Assembly (NCBI RefSeq): GCF_030936135.1
Contig: NC_082606.1
Location: forward strand, 9,027,312 to 9,091,311
DNA: 64,000 nucleotides
Direction of reading: 5' to 3'
Source: Gavia stellata
Taxonomy: Eukaryota; Chordata; Aves; Gaviiformes; Gaviidae
Below the pieces are notes generated by a model. The model was not told the origin of the DNA, made no database searches, and worked only from the letters and a program-made list of their open reading frames with translations. Of the stretch, positions 27,310 through 39,723 are shown one piece after another; the first letter of the stretch is position 1, and every line of letters begins with the position of its first letter. Position numbers and translations under genes: made by a program.

Positions 27310-28030
27310 ATTTACCTCAGGAGGCAGCAGGAGAGGAAGGGTGCTGCCGGCTCCTCCACGGAATGTGCTGAGAGGAGTGGAAGGGGGCGCTGCGGTCGGA
27401 GTTATTTATTTTGTTAATATCTTCGGACCCCAAGGGCCCCATTCTCGTCCTCCCTGGCTGGTCTCCAGACCAAGGCTGTCAGCCAGGGAGAGTATAATAT
27501 CTTCAGGCTATGGCCCATTTAAAGTTTTTCCTCAGCTCTCACTGAGCTTTTCCTGCAGCTCAGGGGAGGCCACACCATCCCACCTTGCCATGCAAGGGCC
27601 GCGGCCACCAGGCCCCGCGAGGCCAGGCCGCTGGGTGCCTCACAGAGCCCGGGAGTCACTCACCTGAGCCTCCGGGCAGACGGCGGCCGCAAGGCCAGCT
27701 CCTCCCTGCCCGAGCAATCCACGACCCGCCGCTCCTCCCTGCCCGAGCAACCCACGACCCGCCGCTCCTCCCTGCCCGAGCAACCCAGGACCCGCCGCTC
27801 CTCCCTGCCCGAGCAACCCACGACCCGCCGCTCCTCCCTGCCCGAGCAACCCAGGACCCGCCGCTCCTCCCTGCCCGAGCAACCCAGGACCCGCCGTGCG
27901 GCTCAGCCACCGTCCTGATCTCTGTCACCCCAGGTTCTTCCGCCCCCTCACAACCAAAATCCCTGGGCCAGTACCTGAGGCCAGGATGTTCCCCAGAGCC
28001 CCAGCCCCTGGCTTGGGGGGTGATTTGCAG
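27310..28030. promoter_or_regulatory. GC-rich, CpG-rich island outside any recognised gene
   Basis: About 700 bases are abruptly GC- and CpG-rich between AT-rich flanks. The island includes a 33-bp minisatellite. On the minus strand at 27664 there is a consensus splice donor, CTCAG|GTGAGTGAC. An island plus a downstream donor is what a minus-strand first exon would look like, so an unannotated transcript may start here. Open frames of up to 169 codons on both strands cross the repeat because its 33-bp period keeps every frame open. They are not evidence of a protein. Confidence 0.5.
27698..27896. repeat. 33-bp GC-rich minisatellite, about six copies
   Basis: Units begin gcaaycca[c/g]gacc and end cctgcccga. 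Full units start at 27714, 27747, 27780, 27813 and 27846. There is a half unit before them and a partial unit at 27879-27896. Copies are nearly identical. They vary at the ninth base (c,c,g,c,g,g), and the first full copy has one extra T for C change. Since 33 is a multiple of three, the array encodes an 11-residue repeat in every frame. The homogeneity implies recent expansion or gene-conversion-like turnover. Confidence 0.95.
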
Positions 28031-28089
28031 GGAGTTATTCCTGCTTTCTGTGTTTCCATTCTTCTTAAGCTCCCTAAGGAGGTCTGATA

Positions 28090-28560
28090 TTTAATTAAAG
28101 CATCATGAAAGAACTAGGTATTTAATTACATGATTATGTCAGATAGCCTAGCTTGATAGAACATCATAAATCCACAGAAAAATGTTTTACTGTTGGTGTT
28201 AAGCTGTTACCCAGAAATTGCAAACAGGCCAGCTATATTCTTCAAGCAATGGAAACAGAAGTAGTATCAGGCAGGGTTGCATACGCCTGTATTTTTCAGT
28301 AAAATTATCAAAAGACATTTGAAAACCCTCCGAAACAATATTCAATATTTATCTTGGTTGGTTAGTCTACTGACAGGAGGGTAAGTACCTAGCACAATGT
28401 CATTCATTAGCAGGGCTTCATTAACCCAGGCAAAGCTCGGTGCTAATGAAGTTATATTGCCTCCAGTGCCCTGACAAGCCAGCCAGCTTTCTGAGGCGCT
28501 GCCTGGTGCCATGTCAATGTCTCTAATGGCGTTACACCAGGAATGCACTACCTAATTATA
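28090..28560. promoter_or_regulatory. Candidate conserved non-coding element (homeodomain-like sites)
   Basis: This stretch follows the CpG-rich island. It has high sequence complexity and no repeats, and it carries many TAAT/ATTA-type cores: 'tatttaattaaag' (28,088-28,100), 'tatttaattaca' (28,119-28,130), 'cattcattagcagg', 'ggtgctaatgaag' and 'cctaattatata'. These are typical of vertebrate developmental enhancers. No coding potential was seen on either strand. This is inference from texture only. Confidence 0.3.
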
Positions 28561-28615
28561 TAAAAAACTAGTTACAATTTTCAAACCCTAAAGCAAGTTC
28601 CAAACAAGGCCATTT

Positions 28616-28631
28616 GGGGGGGGGGGGGGGG
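28616..28631 (+). repeat. G16 homopolymer
   Basis: Sixteen uninterrupted G. This is the third long G run in the window, just beyond the candidate conserved element. Confidence 0.9.
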
Positions 28632-31600
28632 TTTCTCTCTGCCTTAGGGTTTAAAATTACTATGGCAGCCTCTTGAACCATTGGCACAACAACAAAAACC
28701 ACAAAATGCCTTCTATGGCACAGCTCAGCTCTGCAGCAGGGAACAGGGTGATCATGGGGGGACATGAACTCTCCAGCCAGAAGCACAAATTGGGATTTTA
28801 CCAAGGTCATGGCTCAATCAGACAGCAAGCCTGGTTTTAAGCACCTAGGCCTGACCACAAACAAAACACTACTGGGCAGGTGAAACAAATGGCTACGCTG
28901 GTTCAGACTGACCACGTGAGTTTCACATTTGTTCCAGCTGTTCTGAAAAACACCTTTCTCCTGTCAGGCAGTGTGCTGGATCGGGTATTGCCTGCCCTTA
29001 GGCAGCTGGTATAAAATCCTAAAGGCAGCCTAACCAGCACATTGGCTGCTTTAGCTATATAGACAGGAATAAGTTGTATATCCACGTGGTATCCTGGTTG
29101 ACTTAGTACTGTTGGTTGATCCTGCATTATACAGCACCGGTATTACTAATAGTAAAACCATAACCTGGTAAAACATTCCCTGCTGTAGTGGCAGGCTGTA
29201 AAGTGGAGAGTTTGTCCTTCAGTAAGTCTCCTGCTTTTGCACTGGCTAGACACGGCCAGGTGGTCCTTGATCAAAGCCCATGTGCAATGTATTTAAATGC
29301 GATCTGATCCAGGGCAGCCCTGTGACATATACCACTCCTACAAACATCCTCTTATATTACTACCACAAACATCCATCTCACTGCAGTGTCCAGGCAACAA
29401 AGTATGGATTTCATATCAAGTTCCATGATAAAGTGTAATCTGACTCTCATGTCTCCTCTACTCCCACCAGTAAAGCTATTTACTTAGACGCAGGGAACAT
29501 AAAATTAAGTATAGCCTAGGCTTAAGCACGAGTGTCATGCTCCCCTTCCTGCCATATGGCTGGAAAAGGTGTTCTAGGCTTTAATCCTGATCTCTGCATG
29601 ATTGAATCTTACAGCCTCCAAGTATTTTGGAGCTATCCTTTCTTACGCACCAACACCCAAAAGAGAGCATACCAAGTTCTCTGGAGCACTTGCCTCCTAG
29701 GCTGTGGCAGAGAATTATGGACCACATACACAGGTTAGACAGATGTGACACAGGCTGAAACACAAGCTGCAGCTCCCTCCAGACCTATGAAACTTTATCT
29801 CTCATCTCCCTGTTTTTAAAAGGTAGGAAATGTGCAGTTCAGGTGACAGTCTCCCACAGATCCTCAATCCACCAGTAAAAGCACAGCCTGATCTCTAGCA
29901 CAAAACAAGAGGCAGAGCTCCTTTTCTGTGGAAGAAGAGTGTGATACCTCGTAAGACAGGCATAATGGGTGAAATCTAAAATGGTGCTTTGCCGATTCCC
30001 TTTATGCTAAAAGCCAAACACAATTGATAACCCTGAGCAACTACTTGTAAGATAGAGAACAGAGCTCCTCTGAACATCTGGCTAATATACCTGCCCTGTA
30101 CTCTGTTTTGCAGGAGGATTCTGATATCCTAACAACAATACATGCCATTTGCTGGGTTGGTTTTTCAGTGGGTTTTTTGGGTTGTGGTTTTGTTTTTTTT
30201 TTTTTTAAACAAAGTGCTATTTATAAAGTGGCAAATGTAGCTTTACCATCTAATGGAATACTTACTTAATTAACATTTTTTCTACATCTTGCTTTTTTTC
30301 TTTTTTAAACTTTCTCTGCATATAATGTAAGTACGTGGCACATGAATACAAAAGTCAGCTTGTAACGTATGTACGTAAAGGTTTGTTATCTTTGGATCGC
30401 TACAAAACTTCATATTAATTTAGGAAATAAATGTGCATATGTCAAGTGTCTCAACAGCCACCAAGTACAAACCCCTGAGGTTCACTTCCTCTCTACTGCA
30501 CGGCAGTTTGAGACAAAGGAGGGGTCAAGACATACAGCTTGAGCTCTTTTGCCTTTACACAAAGCAAGCACAAAAAGAAAGCATAAAGAGAATTTACATC
30601 TGCTACAAATAATTTGAAGTTAATTTTATTACTGTTTTCTATCAGCATTTTTCATTCCTGGGAAAAAGGAATCAATGTTGGAACAAGGCACAGCTTATAA
30701 GTAAGACAATTACCCAGACTGCCCCACCCTTTCAGCAAGATCAGAAAACAAAACTGGAGGAGGTAACGGGTACTGTCAATGTATTTCAGATTCAAGATCC
30801 GATGAGCAATTTCCATTAAATTCCACAGGAGTTAAGGTAGACAAACCAGACCCTCAGGTTTTAATCACAAATAGAACTGAAAACAGTGGCTGCCCTGTAA
30901 AGAGAGAGGTGTGCTGCAGTTAGGGCACGGGGCAGCGCACAGAACAGCACATCCTGATTACCCGTTTACCTGGTCAGCGCAGAGCTGTTCTCTGCAGTCA
31001 GTACTTTGGCCAGTCGAGTTTTAAGCACTTGCAGTTAAGAACCTAACACCCTCCCATAAGGGATCATTCAACAGATAATTCTTCTGCTACAAGAGCTTTT
31101 GCTTAATAGTCACAATCTACATTTTCTTCTTAGCTTCACCCATTCAGTTTTATTCCCTGTCTTTCCTCACATGCATCTCTTTGAGTAATAGGCCTCTAAA
31201 TAATTTGTCTTCCCCCTCTGTGTTCCTATAACAATGAATAGATTATACTGTCTGAACTATAACTCTACAAATTTCCGGTGCATAGTTTTAGCAATAAGGA
31301 ATTAGGTATTCTAATAAATACAAGGTTAAAACTAGGGGAAATTAATTACTGAGCTATAGATCAATGAGCAAGAGGTGAAACTGCAGAAGAGATGCTCTTA
31401 CTAGATTATCAGACTCAAGGCTGATTTATAGCTTTCACTGTGCTTCCTTATCCATCATTTTTATATTACATAGAAAGGGTTACAAAGCACAAATTGCCTT
31501 TTCTTAATTAACGTTGAAGTTTTAGATAGGCTCAGATCAGGATAACCAGGCTAGGTTACTTTTTTTTTTCCCCAAAACTTGAAAGCAGAAAACATATTTT

Positions 31601-31679
31601 ATTGATCTGGGAGAGCTGTGGCAGAACTGAATAATACAATATACTTGTCAGCCTGCAGCTTCCTAATATGCTTGCCTAT
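28632..31679. other. Non-coding, nothing recognised
   Basis: Mixed-composition sequence with a T-rich tract near 30,185-30,206. No gene, exon or element could be supported. Confidence 0.5.
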
Positions 31680-31850
31680 GATTTGCCCAGAGATGACAAC
31701 GAGCTGGGGAGCAGCCCTGCTGTAAAGGCCCTGGGGGTCTTGGTAAAGAGGAAGCTGCACAAGCCAGCGCTGTACCTGTTCAGCCTGGAGACGGGAGACT
31801 TCAAGAGGATTGAACAGCAGCCCGCCAGTACCTACAAGGTCATCAAAAGA
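31680..31850 (+). mobile_element. CR1-type LINE fragment, internally deleted
   Basis: The block 'gagctggggagcagccctgc' (31,701-31,720) followed by 'ccctgggggtcttggt' matches the CR1 reverse-transcriptase region (motif '...ggagcagccctg...gacctgggggtcctggt'). It jumps to 'cctgttcagcctggagac' and 'gggagacttcaagaggat', which lie further 3' in CR1, so an internal segment is missing. A 64-codon open frame survives but is only a LINE remnant. The fragment is GC-richer than its surroundings. Confidence 0.7.
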
Positions 31851-34439
31851 CAGCTAGCATAAAAGGGACTTTCTGAATTGTACTCAAACACAATTCTGCC
31901 TCTTCCACCTCTGAAAGGGATGATGAACTGTAGTTCAGGCTAACACATCAGTTCCCTAAAACTTTCTTAACCTGTTAGTATAGCATAACTCAGCCAGTGG
32001 CTCAACAACATTGGCAGCCAGCTTACACTAGTGCTCCTGCTAGTGACAGCCAAGGTAGGAAACTGTAGGAACGCGTGCTGATGTTGACAGCCTGGGCTGT
32101 GGGGAAGCATAAATTAAACTGAAAGTGGCAATGAAGATTACTAAATCCTGAATACTTTTCAGAAGAACTCCTCAGTTTGTCCAGGGACCCTGGCAACAAA
32201 GATACAGGTAGTCTCAAAATAATAACAAAAAAACCCCCAAACTCCATGAATGTAGTCATTTTAACAGAACGTGTAAATAACTCTGCAACCTCAGAGACAT
32301 GTTTCACTGCTTCTGAAATAAGTGATTTTGCAAGTATGGCCCACACTAGAGGGAATATATATTCTAAGGAATAAAAAAGTTGCACAGAAACTGAGCATGT
32401 TTTTACTAGCCTCATCACAGTTGTAGTATCAGGATCAGATCTGGACTGCAACCAGTGTTTCATTCAGTCTTGTAGCTTCATTGCTACCTCTTTTAAATAC
32501 TTGGTACAGATAAACACCTCTTCACTGTCAGTAAGGGATACCACGTTCTTAGCCCTACCATGTTACTAAAAGTAAAAAAGATAAGGAAAGAATCTTTAAA
32601 AATATGGAGAATAACTTTTTAAAATTATTGTTTATAATTTTATTTTCAGCACAATTTAAGTGGTTATCCTAGCTGGAATGAATTACAGTGCACTGCCAGT
32701 ATTTTCAGAAAGGCCCTTCCACCCCAGGAAAAGTTCAGTTGCATTCTGCTTTAATGGGTCTTGGCAAGCTTGCACTATTGTTTTTGTACAAACAGAAGTA
32801 AATTTGATATAAATAAAAAATGGAACTTTATGTGAATGAAGCAAACATCAAATTCCTTAATCTTCAAAAGAAATTCTATCCCTGAATAATTAACTATGAT
32901 ATATTTATAAAACTAGAATAATTGAAAACAGAATTCTAAGTTGATTCATGTGGACTGCGCTGAAATATTTATTATTGCAAGTCCAGAAGATCTGTCTGGG
33001 TTTTGTCACTGGAAATGTCTAAACTCAGTGTCCAGATGTTTATTTAAGTTGCTCCCACATAGTTCTAATGTCAATTACCAGGGGTTATCAGAGAGCATCA
33101 CTGTGTATCTTCCTTGACTAATATTCTCATTTCTTCTGCATCTTTGATGTTTTCTTTCATTAAAATTCCTGGCTCACAGCCACAAAAATCTGCCAAGCAG
33201 GCAAAAAAAGGTCTGCAGACATGACATATGATGATGCCCAATGTCTGTGCAAGGATAACATTTATCATCAGCTATCATTTAAGCAGTACTACAATCAGTA
33301 CAATGCCAATTTAAAGCAGCTCAGAGAAATACATGTGAAACCAGCGAGTAAGAACTTCTAACTACTACGAAATAACTTGGGTCAGTAAAGAAAATAGTAT
33401 TGCATATAATGAAGATTTTGTGAATCTCTGTTGAGTTTTTCCCCCTTCAGGAAAAAGCAGGGGGAAAATCAATGACAAAGTAATTTCACACATAATTACA
33501 AATGGAATTGATGGTTCTCTAACTCTGGAAACCACAATCACATCGAGACTTTTATAATAACCAGGAGACAACACAGGCCACCCATAACAATGACTTAAAC
33601 AGAAAAAGCTTATCACACAGTGTCTGAAGATTTCCTACATTCACATGCAAATAGTTGGCTAACACAGCTCATTTATAATTTTTTGTATATATATCCATAT
33701 ATAGATATCTGTTGCCCAACAGCAGTTGGTTCATTTGGTTTGTAGGCAAATACTGGAAGACTTATTTTTAAAGATTTGTAAGAAAACAGAATATCAATGC
33801 TAATTCAATATAAATGGAAGTAGAGATATAAGACGGCTGGAGAAAACAGTGCCGATGCCACTTCATGTTTTCACGTTAGTACCCAAATATACTGGGTTCC
33901 TCTTTTGGTGAGGAATGTTACCCATTTTAGTTCTAATTGATCAGTAAGAGACAGACACCTTGCAACTTCAATGGATAATGGTCTAAATGACTTGGAAATG
34001 TAAATCTCGTGGATTATGTAATTTACTTCTCTCCCTCCACTGTTAGTTTGGGAGGGCGCATCTGCCTACTAGACCAAGTCCTAACAGCTCAGCCTTCAGC
34101 CTTGCTAGGAGTCATTCTCCCTCACTGGGATCTACAAATGGTGTCACTGCACCTCCAGATTCAGTTGTGATTCTGTGTGTGCAGTAAAAGATCCCATAGC
34201 TTCTTGCAGAATCGCAAGTTGTGTCACAGAATTTGTGCTCATTGCAGCACAGGTTGCGTACAACCTGCATGCACTGGGAGGGCAGTGCAGATGACAGCTT
34301 CAATTCAGAGATGGATGCAGGAGATCACATGCTGTTATAACCAGAGCTAGAGTACTCCCACCACTGTCTGACTAATCTCTGAGTAAATTAAATGTACATA
34401 TTACTAGCATCAAGAAACAATTGAGAAAACATTTTTCAG

Positions 34440-34459
34440 AAAAAAAAAAAAAAAAAAAA
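34440..34459 (+). repeat. A20 homopolymer
   Basis: Twenty A with no recognisable retroposon body upstream. Confidence 0.9.
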
Positions 34460-37400
34460 CAACAGAAGAAAAACATGGACAGAAATTTTGCAATTGAAAT
34501 TTCTATTCAGGAGAAGTGTACAAAGAGTATCTCCTACCAAGTGCTCAGCTTCAGAGACTGAGCAAAACCTTGGACTGCAGCTACTTGCCACATTATATCA
34601 CTGCCTTGATCTAATAAGCAACTCCATTAATACCAGCTGTGTGGATAGAGGGAGGAAATATGAATATGTTCATTAAGCATTATGGCCCTACTTATCTCCC
34701 TCATAACTTTAGTGGAGATGTGCCAATTCGTGCATGACGCAATTATGGTCCCCAATATCAAACTTGAAAAAGAAGCAATGAAGGTGTCACTTACTACAAA
34801 TTCTTACAAACTTCCCTGACAAGAAATATCTCTTATACTTACTGCTGGAAGACACATTCACTCATATTTGGACGATTAAAAGTAAAATACTTAGTTCAAT
34901 GATTCTAGCAAGTTGAAAATCAATTTGCTTCCCACACACATTTCACTGTGCTCATTTGTGTCGTCTCCTCACATTCAGTAATTGGTTCACAACTCTTATT
35001 CACATATTCCCTTGCACACAGAGATTAAAGAAAACACAGAGCCAATATCCCATTTCAACAGAACACTTGCACATAAATGTTCCTAGAGGAATAAAGCTTT
35101 GAATTCAGTACATGCTTTCATGCTTCACCAAATCAAGGGCCAATTTAATAAAATTTTAATAACCAAATGATCAAAACAGTTGCTTTAAACAAGGGGTGAC
35201 TAAATGTCTCTAAAGCTTTGCATACATATGGAATAATAATTACAGTATTTACAAAGGAGTCAAATGGAGTTAAGCACTCATATCCCACAAAAAGTCAATG
35301 TGAGTGTAAAATGCTTGGACAACAGTCAGCTAACATTTGCCTGCCACAATGTCAGCAGTGACACAGCACTGCAGAAGTGTGAGAATAAAACACAATCATT
35401 AGCTTACTGAAAAAGAAAAAAATACCACAGCAAAATAAATGTTGTTTTCACACAGCTGTCTTTTCTACTTCCCTTTCCCTCCCAGAACGTGGGAGTTCAC
35501 AACCTAAAAACAAGCCTTAGGAAACCAGGAAATCTCAGTGGTGATCTCCACACATACCACCCTAAGAGCAGTGGACTTGCAACAAAACATGAACCACAAA
35601 CTCAGGAAAAATACAGTTCAGTTAGCACCTCCCTGGAACAAGACCACACCATGGAAGACCTATTCCCTAAAAAATTTGTCCTTGTAAGACACTTCGGAGA
35701 AATTACACTTCCTTCTTATACTGCTCTGAAAAAGAAGCAAGGCTGGCAAAGCAGAGAAAAGCCACCTTTTCCTACAGCAGAGTCCACAGGGTAGGGCACA
35801 GCTTCTTCCAACACTGGACCCCCATTCCCTGTTCCCTTTATGCCATTCATTTGATATAAAAGGCCAAGAATTCATTGCAATTCCCCTGACCCAAGGATAT
35901 CCAGTGCAGGGTTAACCATTAACTTGCTAGAGGCAGATGATGAGCCAGATGCCATTCAAATTAGGCCAAAAATGTTCTGAACAGGGTCCCACTACAGATC
36001 ATTTTCACTGGCAAAACCCAGCATGGTACACAACTGAGATTACGGTCAGCCTCCTGGATCCAGGGAATTGACTCTGCAATGAAACTGCACAAAACAACCA
36101 GCCAGACAGATCTTAATCTACAACTCAGGCGAGTCAGATCCTACCTCCTCTGCGAGACTGCTAAAGGCTGCCAGCTTGTGGTGTGTCTGTGATACGGGAA
36201 TCGTCTGCGAGTTCCATACAGAAACTCCCAAACTACTGCCCAGGGGCTGCTCGCAGAGCATGACCAGCTTTGGCCATAGCTTCCCACTCACGTTTTGATT
36301 CATCAGTCTGTAGCGTCTGGATATTCTTTTTCCTGGATCCTGATACTGCGTCCCTGTGGCAGGTTCAGAAATTCCACAGCACAGAGCCATGGTTTTCAAA
36401 TTCTCTCAGTTTCCAAGCACCATTTCCTCCACACAGGAACTTGCAGCTTACTGCCACCGACTTTTTTTTCATCACATGGCCCTTAGAAGCAGTCCACATG
36501 CCATCAGACAGAAAACTACTAACAGAACTACTGACCTGTCAGCTAGGTGTAACTCTAAAAACCAAGAAAAACTTCTGTATCTTTTCTACCCTTACTCTTG
36601 TAGTCCCCCAAAATAATTAAGTGCAGCAGCATTTAGGTCTTTCTTCTTCCCAATGTTATTTCCCAAATACTTAACACAAATTTTTAGGCTGCTAAATCCT
36701 CTAGATCTTGTTATCACCACAGCTAGCAAACCAGATTGCCTGTTGTCTCCCTCAGGAAAGGTTACAGCTGTGAACAGAAACTCTAACAGAGTGCTTGTCT
36801 TCTGTGCAGTTTGGGGATCAGGTACTCCTAACAATGCAAAAACTCAAGGGACCACAGCTGCTGCTGCACAGATACATGCCTCAGACTTGCAGCACACCAC
36901 TTAAGCTCTCTGTGCCATCTTTCGGACCTGCACAATTGCCCAGCTTTAGGTCTTATAGATCTTTTCTCATCTATCTGCATTCCCAAAAGTTTTCTTTTCC
37001 TATATAGCAATTGTTTCCTAACTCCATGTCCAGTGTTTTCGGAGCACTAAAGCAAAAGGTTCCAATTTTCTCCAAAATTTGACTGCAAACTTTACATGGT
37101 CAAAACCAAAACATTATTCACACAAGGAACTTCAGAAACGCATTTGCAATTCTTTATTTTCTACTGGGTTAACAGCCCACTCCAATAAAACAGTCCACTC
37201 CCAAAAAAGAGAGCAAGCTCCTTAATTCTCAGTGTCTGTTTTGAAATGTTCTAGAACTGGAGAACAGTGAAATACGCAACAGCAATACCATACTTGATCA
37301 GAAACTTAATTCAGTATGACTAAACCATTCCAAGATTCATCCTCTTATCCTCCAACCTTTTAAAAACTTCTGGATTGCACATCCTCCTTAACACAGGACT

Positions 37401-37577
37401 CCCTTTATACCTGACTCTTTGCTTTCTTTTCACTCACAAAATCTTAACTCAAAGTACATACCTGTGCTCAGAACCTAGGATCAACAACCCCCTATGAAAG
37501 CTTCCAGGTTTTACAGTAGTACAAACCCTTTAACAATAACTGAAAATTCATACCTTAAGCTTGGTTTTGTATTCTTG

Positions 37578-37602
37578 CTTGTTGAAGCAGTTCTTCAACA
37601 AG
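37578..37602. repeat. Perfect 10-bp inverted repeat (hairpin)
   Basis: Arms cttgttgaag (37578-37587) and cttcaacaag (37593-37602) flank the five-base spacer cagtt. No gene lies nearby. Confidence 0.75.
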
Positions 37603-39082
37603 AACTCCCCTGAACAGCTAATTGTGTAACAATTATATAATGCACTTCACCTGTTACTACAGTGATTTATTTATTTATTTATTTTCCTTAAGGGTGAAGT
37701 TTGCCCATTCAGGGAATCCCCTTTGGCAAAGTCCCGACATGTTGAATGCTATCAAAACACAGATCAAGAAAACTGTGTCTGCTTCACAAAGTTTAGAGAG
37801 CAAAAGTAAGCCTTAAAAGCACAAAGAAAGAGCATAATTTTAGTTAGCCTAAGAGAGTGGTCAGCAGAAGCCTACATTGAGCTAGATTTCGGTAATCTAG
37901 AAAACAAATTCTTAACTGTGTAGCTTTATGTAAAAAAGGTGTGACAGCACAGTCAGTACAGGGAGAAGGGTGATGATCTTATCGAGGGGAGAGATGTGAA
38001 CGGGCCTGGAAGTGGTAACATGCCCTTCATGCAACAGCAAAGGGAAAGCCAATAGGCTTTCTGAGGCCTCATGTCCTCAAGTAGTACAACAGACTGAAAT
38101 AATGGGAGGACTGATGACAAGACCCAGCTAGACGAGCAGGTGGTAGCATGGACAATGGTGGCTGAGAGGTGAACCGCATTCACAAGAGAAGAGCACTCCA
38201 CTGGCCTGTGGAGTCAGAGCCAGATGCTGAAGATGCTGACAGCAGAAATACATACAACTAAGGGATCAACATGGATGCTAAGGGATGAATGTGGATGACT
38301 GAAATGGTGCCAAAAAATAGTGCTGACAAAGACAAGTGATGGTGAGAAGCTGGGAGGATGAAGCAGGAGCACACAAAGAAAAAAAAGACAAAAGAGCACC
38401 CTTGGTTTCCAGAGACACCATTCTGCAGGAATATGTACGCATCCAGGACAGCCTTGCACACACAGCTGCCCTGCACACACTGCTGCTGCAATGTCTCAGA
38501 AAACAGGTGTTGCCAGGCTATATATACAAGGAATCTCTGAGGTTTGTTTTTTAGAACTGAACTCATGTTAGGGCTGGAATATTCTAGTCAACAGTGGAGT
38601 ATAATTGTGAAATACTTCTCCAGTGTGTTCCTTATCTTTCAAAATTCATATTAAAAGGCAGAAAATGTTATTGTAAGGAAGAATTTTTTTTTATCTTCAA
38701 AAAACAGCTAAAGGTGCAAAATACACAGAGCATTTTCTCCCAAGAAAACCAGAGGGTGGATCTCTTAATTTACAGTATCAGACTATGAAAAAATAGTATC
38801 TCAAAGTATGAAAGCAGTGTACAAAAATACGGAAAAACACCAAGACCTTTAATAAAAATATTCAAGTCTTCAGATTAACTTGAGCTCTTGATGGGCTTTG
38901 CAGTAATTACCAAAAATGAAACAGCAGAGTCCCTTAAAACCCAAACAGAATGCGAGTTACAAAATAACTTGAGATTCTAAACCTATTTACAACATAAGGG
39001 CAGAAAGTGTTATTTTAAGGTGCAGGCACAGAAACAAGTTCTCATGTGATAAGAAGCTAACTTACAGCCTAACTATCATGTA

Positions 39083-39585
39083 TTTATTGTAGGTGTCCAG
39101 GCATCTGTTTTCACCACAGGGTAAAAGCAAGATAATCTTAAATAGATAAAAGTAGTATCTCACATTTATACAAGACAATAGCTTTCATACATGCAAGCAG
39201 TTCATAGGCACCTTAGCTTACTTTATGGACGTGTGCTGATGCCCTTTGCAATCACATTTCTGTGCAGAAAAAGCCTTCTCTGGTAGATGACTCATCGTAG
39301 CCTGCAAGTGTATTAAAGAGCTCACTTTGCTGTAGCTGAAAACAATAGGGCATTCCATTAGGATTAACTGCCCCAAGTGCTCAAAACAGTCCCCAAATAA
39401 CACTGAGGTTACCCCTTAATAACATTTATATTTATGAGGTTTATATTGAATCCTTCCCATATAATGTTAAAATTTTAAGAAAAAACTGACTAGGATCAAG
39501 CATTCTCAATATCTAGGTTTGGGTTTTAAGAAGTACTGCATAAAGATCAGTTATGTGGCTCATCCTCAGACATCCCTTCTTGAAT
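39083..39585 (-). other. POLR2M: POLR2M 3' UTR with candidate poly(A) signal
   Basis: The first canonical AATAAA on the minus strand after the POLR2M stop is at 39083-39088 (seen as tttatt on the plus strand). It implies a 3' UTR of roughly 500 bases plus the cleavage offset. No clear GU-rich downstream element was recognised, so a more distal site is possible. Confidence 0.4.
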
Positions 39586-39723
39586 TCAGTCCTCTGCTGA
39601 AAAATAATCTTCATCTCTCACTTCTCTGTATTGCATTAAGGCCTCCCCCTCTGGTTCAAACCTGAGCATTTTTATATTCAATCTCTCTGCAAGCTTCTGT
39701 GCTGCAAGCTTGGCTTGCATTTC
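39586..39723 (-). CDS. POLR2M: POLR2M coding exon 4 (terminal)
   Basis: This 138-nt exon begins after the acceptor TATATAG and encodes residues 339-383. It starts [18 protein letters not shown] and closes with YREVRDED and a short acidic tail, ended by TGA at 39586-39588. The tail after YREVRDED differs from the mammalian DDDW-type ending but stays acidic. Confidence 0.95.
   Translation of the reverse strand, partial: EMQAKLAAQKLAERLNIKMLRFEPEGEALMQYREVRDEDYFSAED

Larger units (their letters stand above)
31851..39082. other. Non-coding sequence downstream of POLR2M
   Basis: The longest open frame is 146 codons on the minus strand (32,463-32,023). It has no recognisable motif and overlaps another open frame on the plus strand, so it is probably chance. 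A hairpin (37,578) and an A20 run lie here and are listed separately. Confidence 0.5.

Noticed and set aside
27585-28094. 169-codon frame with an 11-residue repeat across the minisatellite
   Set aside because: A 33-bp GC-rich repeat keeps all frames open on both strands, so frame length carries no coding evidence here. Similar repeat frames exist on the opposite strand.
32023-32463. 146-codon minus-strand frame
   Set aside because: No motif or family was recognised, it overlaps a plus-strand frame, and its codons show no obvious coding character.
1-39000. ALDH1A2 exons expected downstream by mammalian synteny
   Set aside because: I looked for its C-terminal coding blocks on the plus strand and saw none. 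The gene probably lies beyond the window, or only its regulatory DNA is present.
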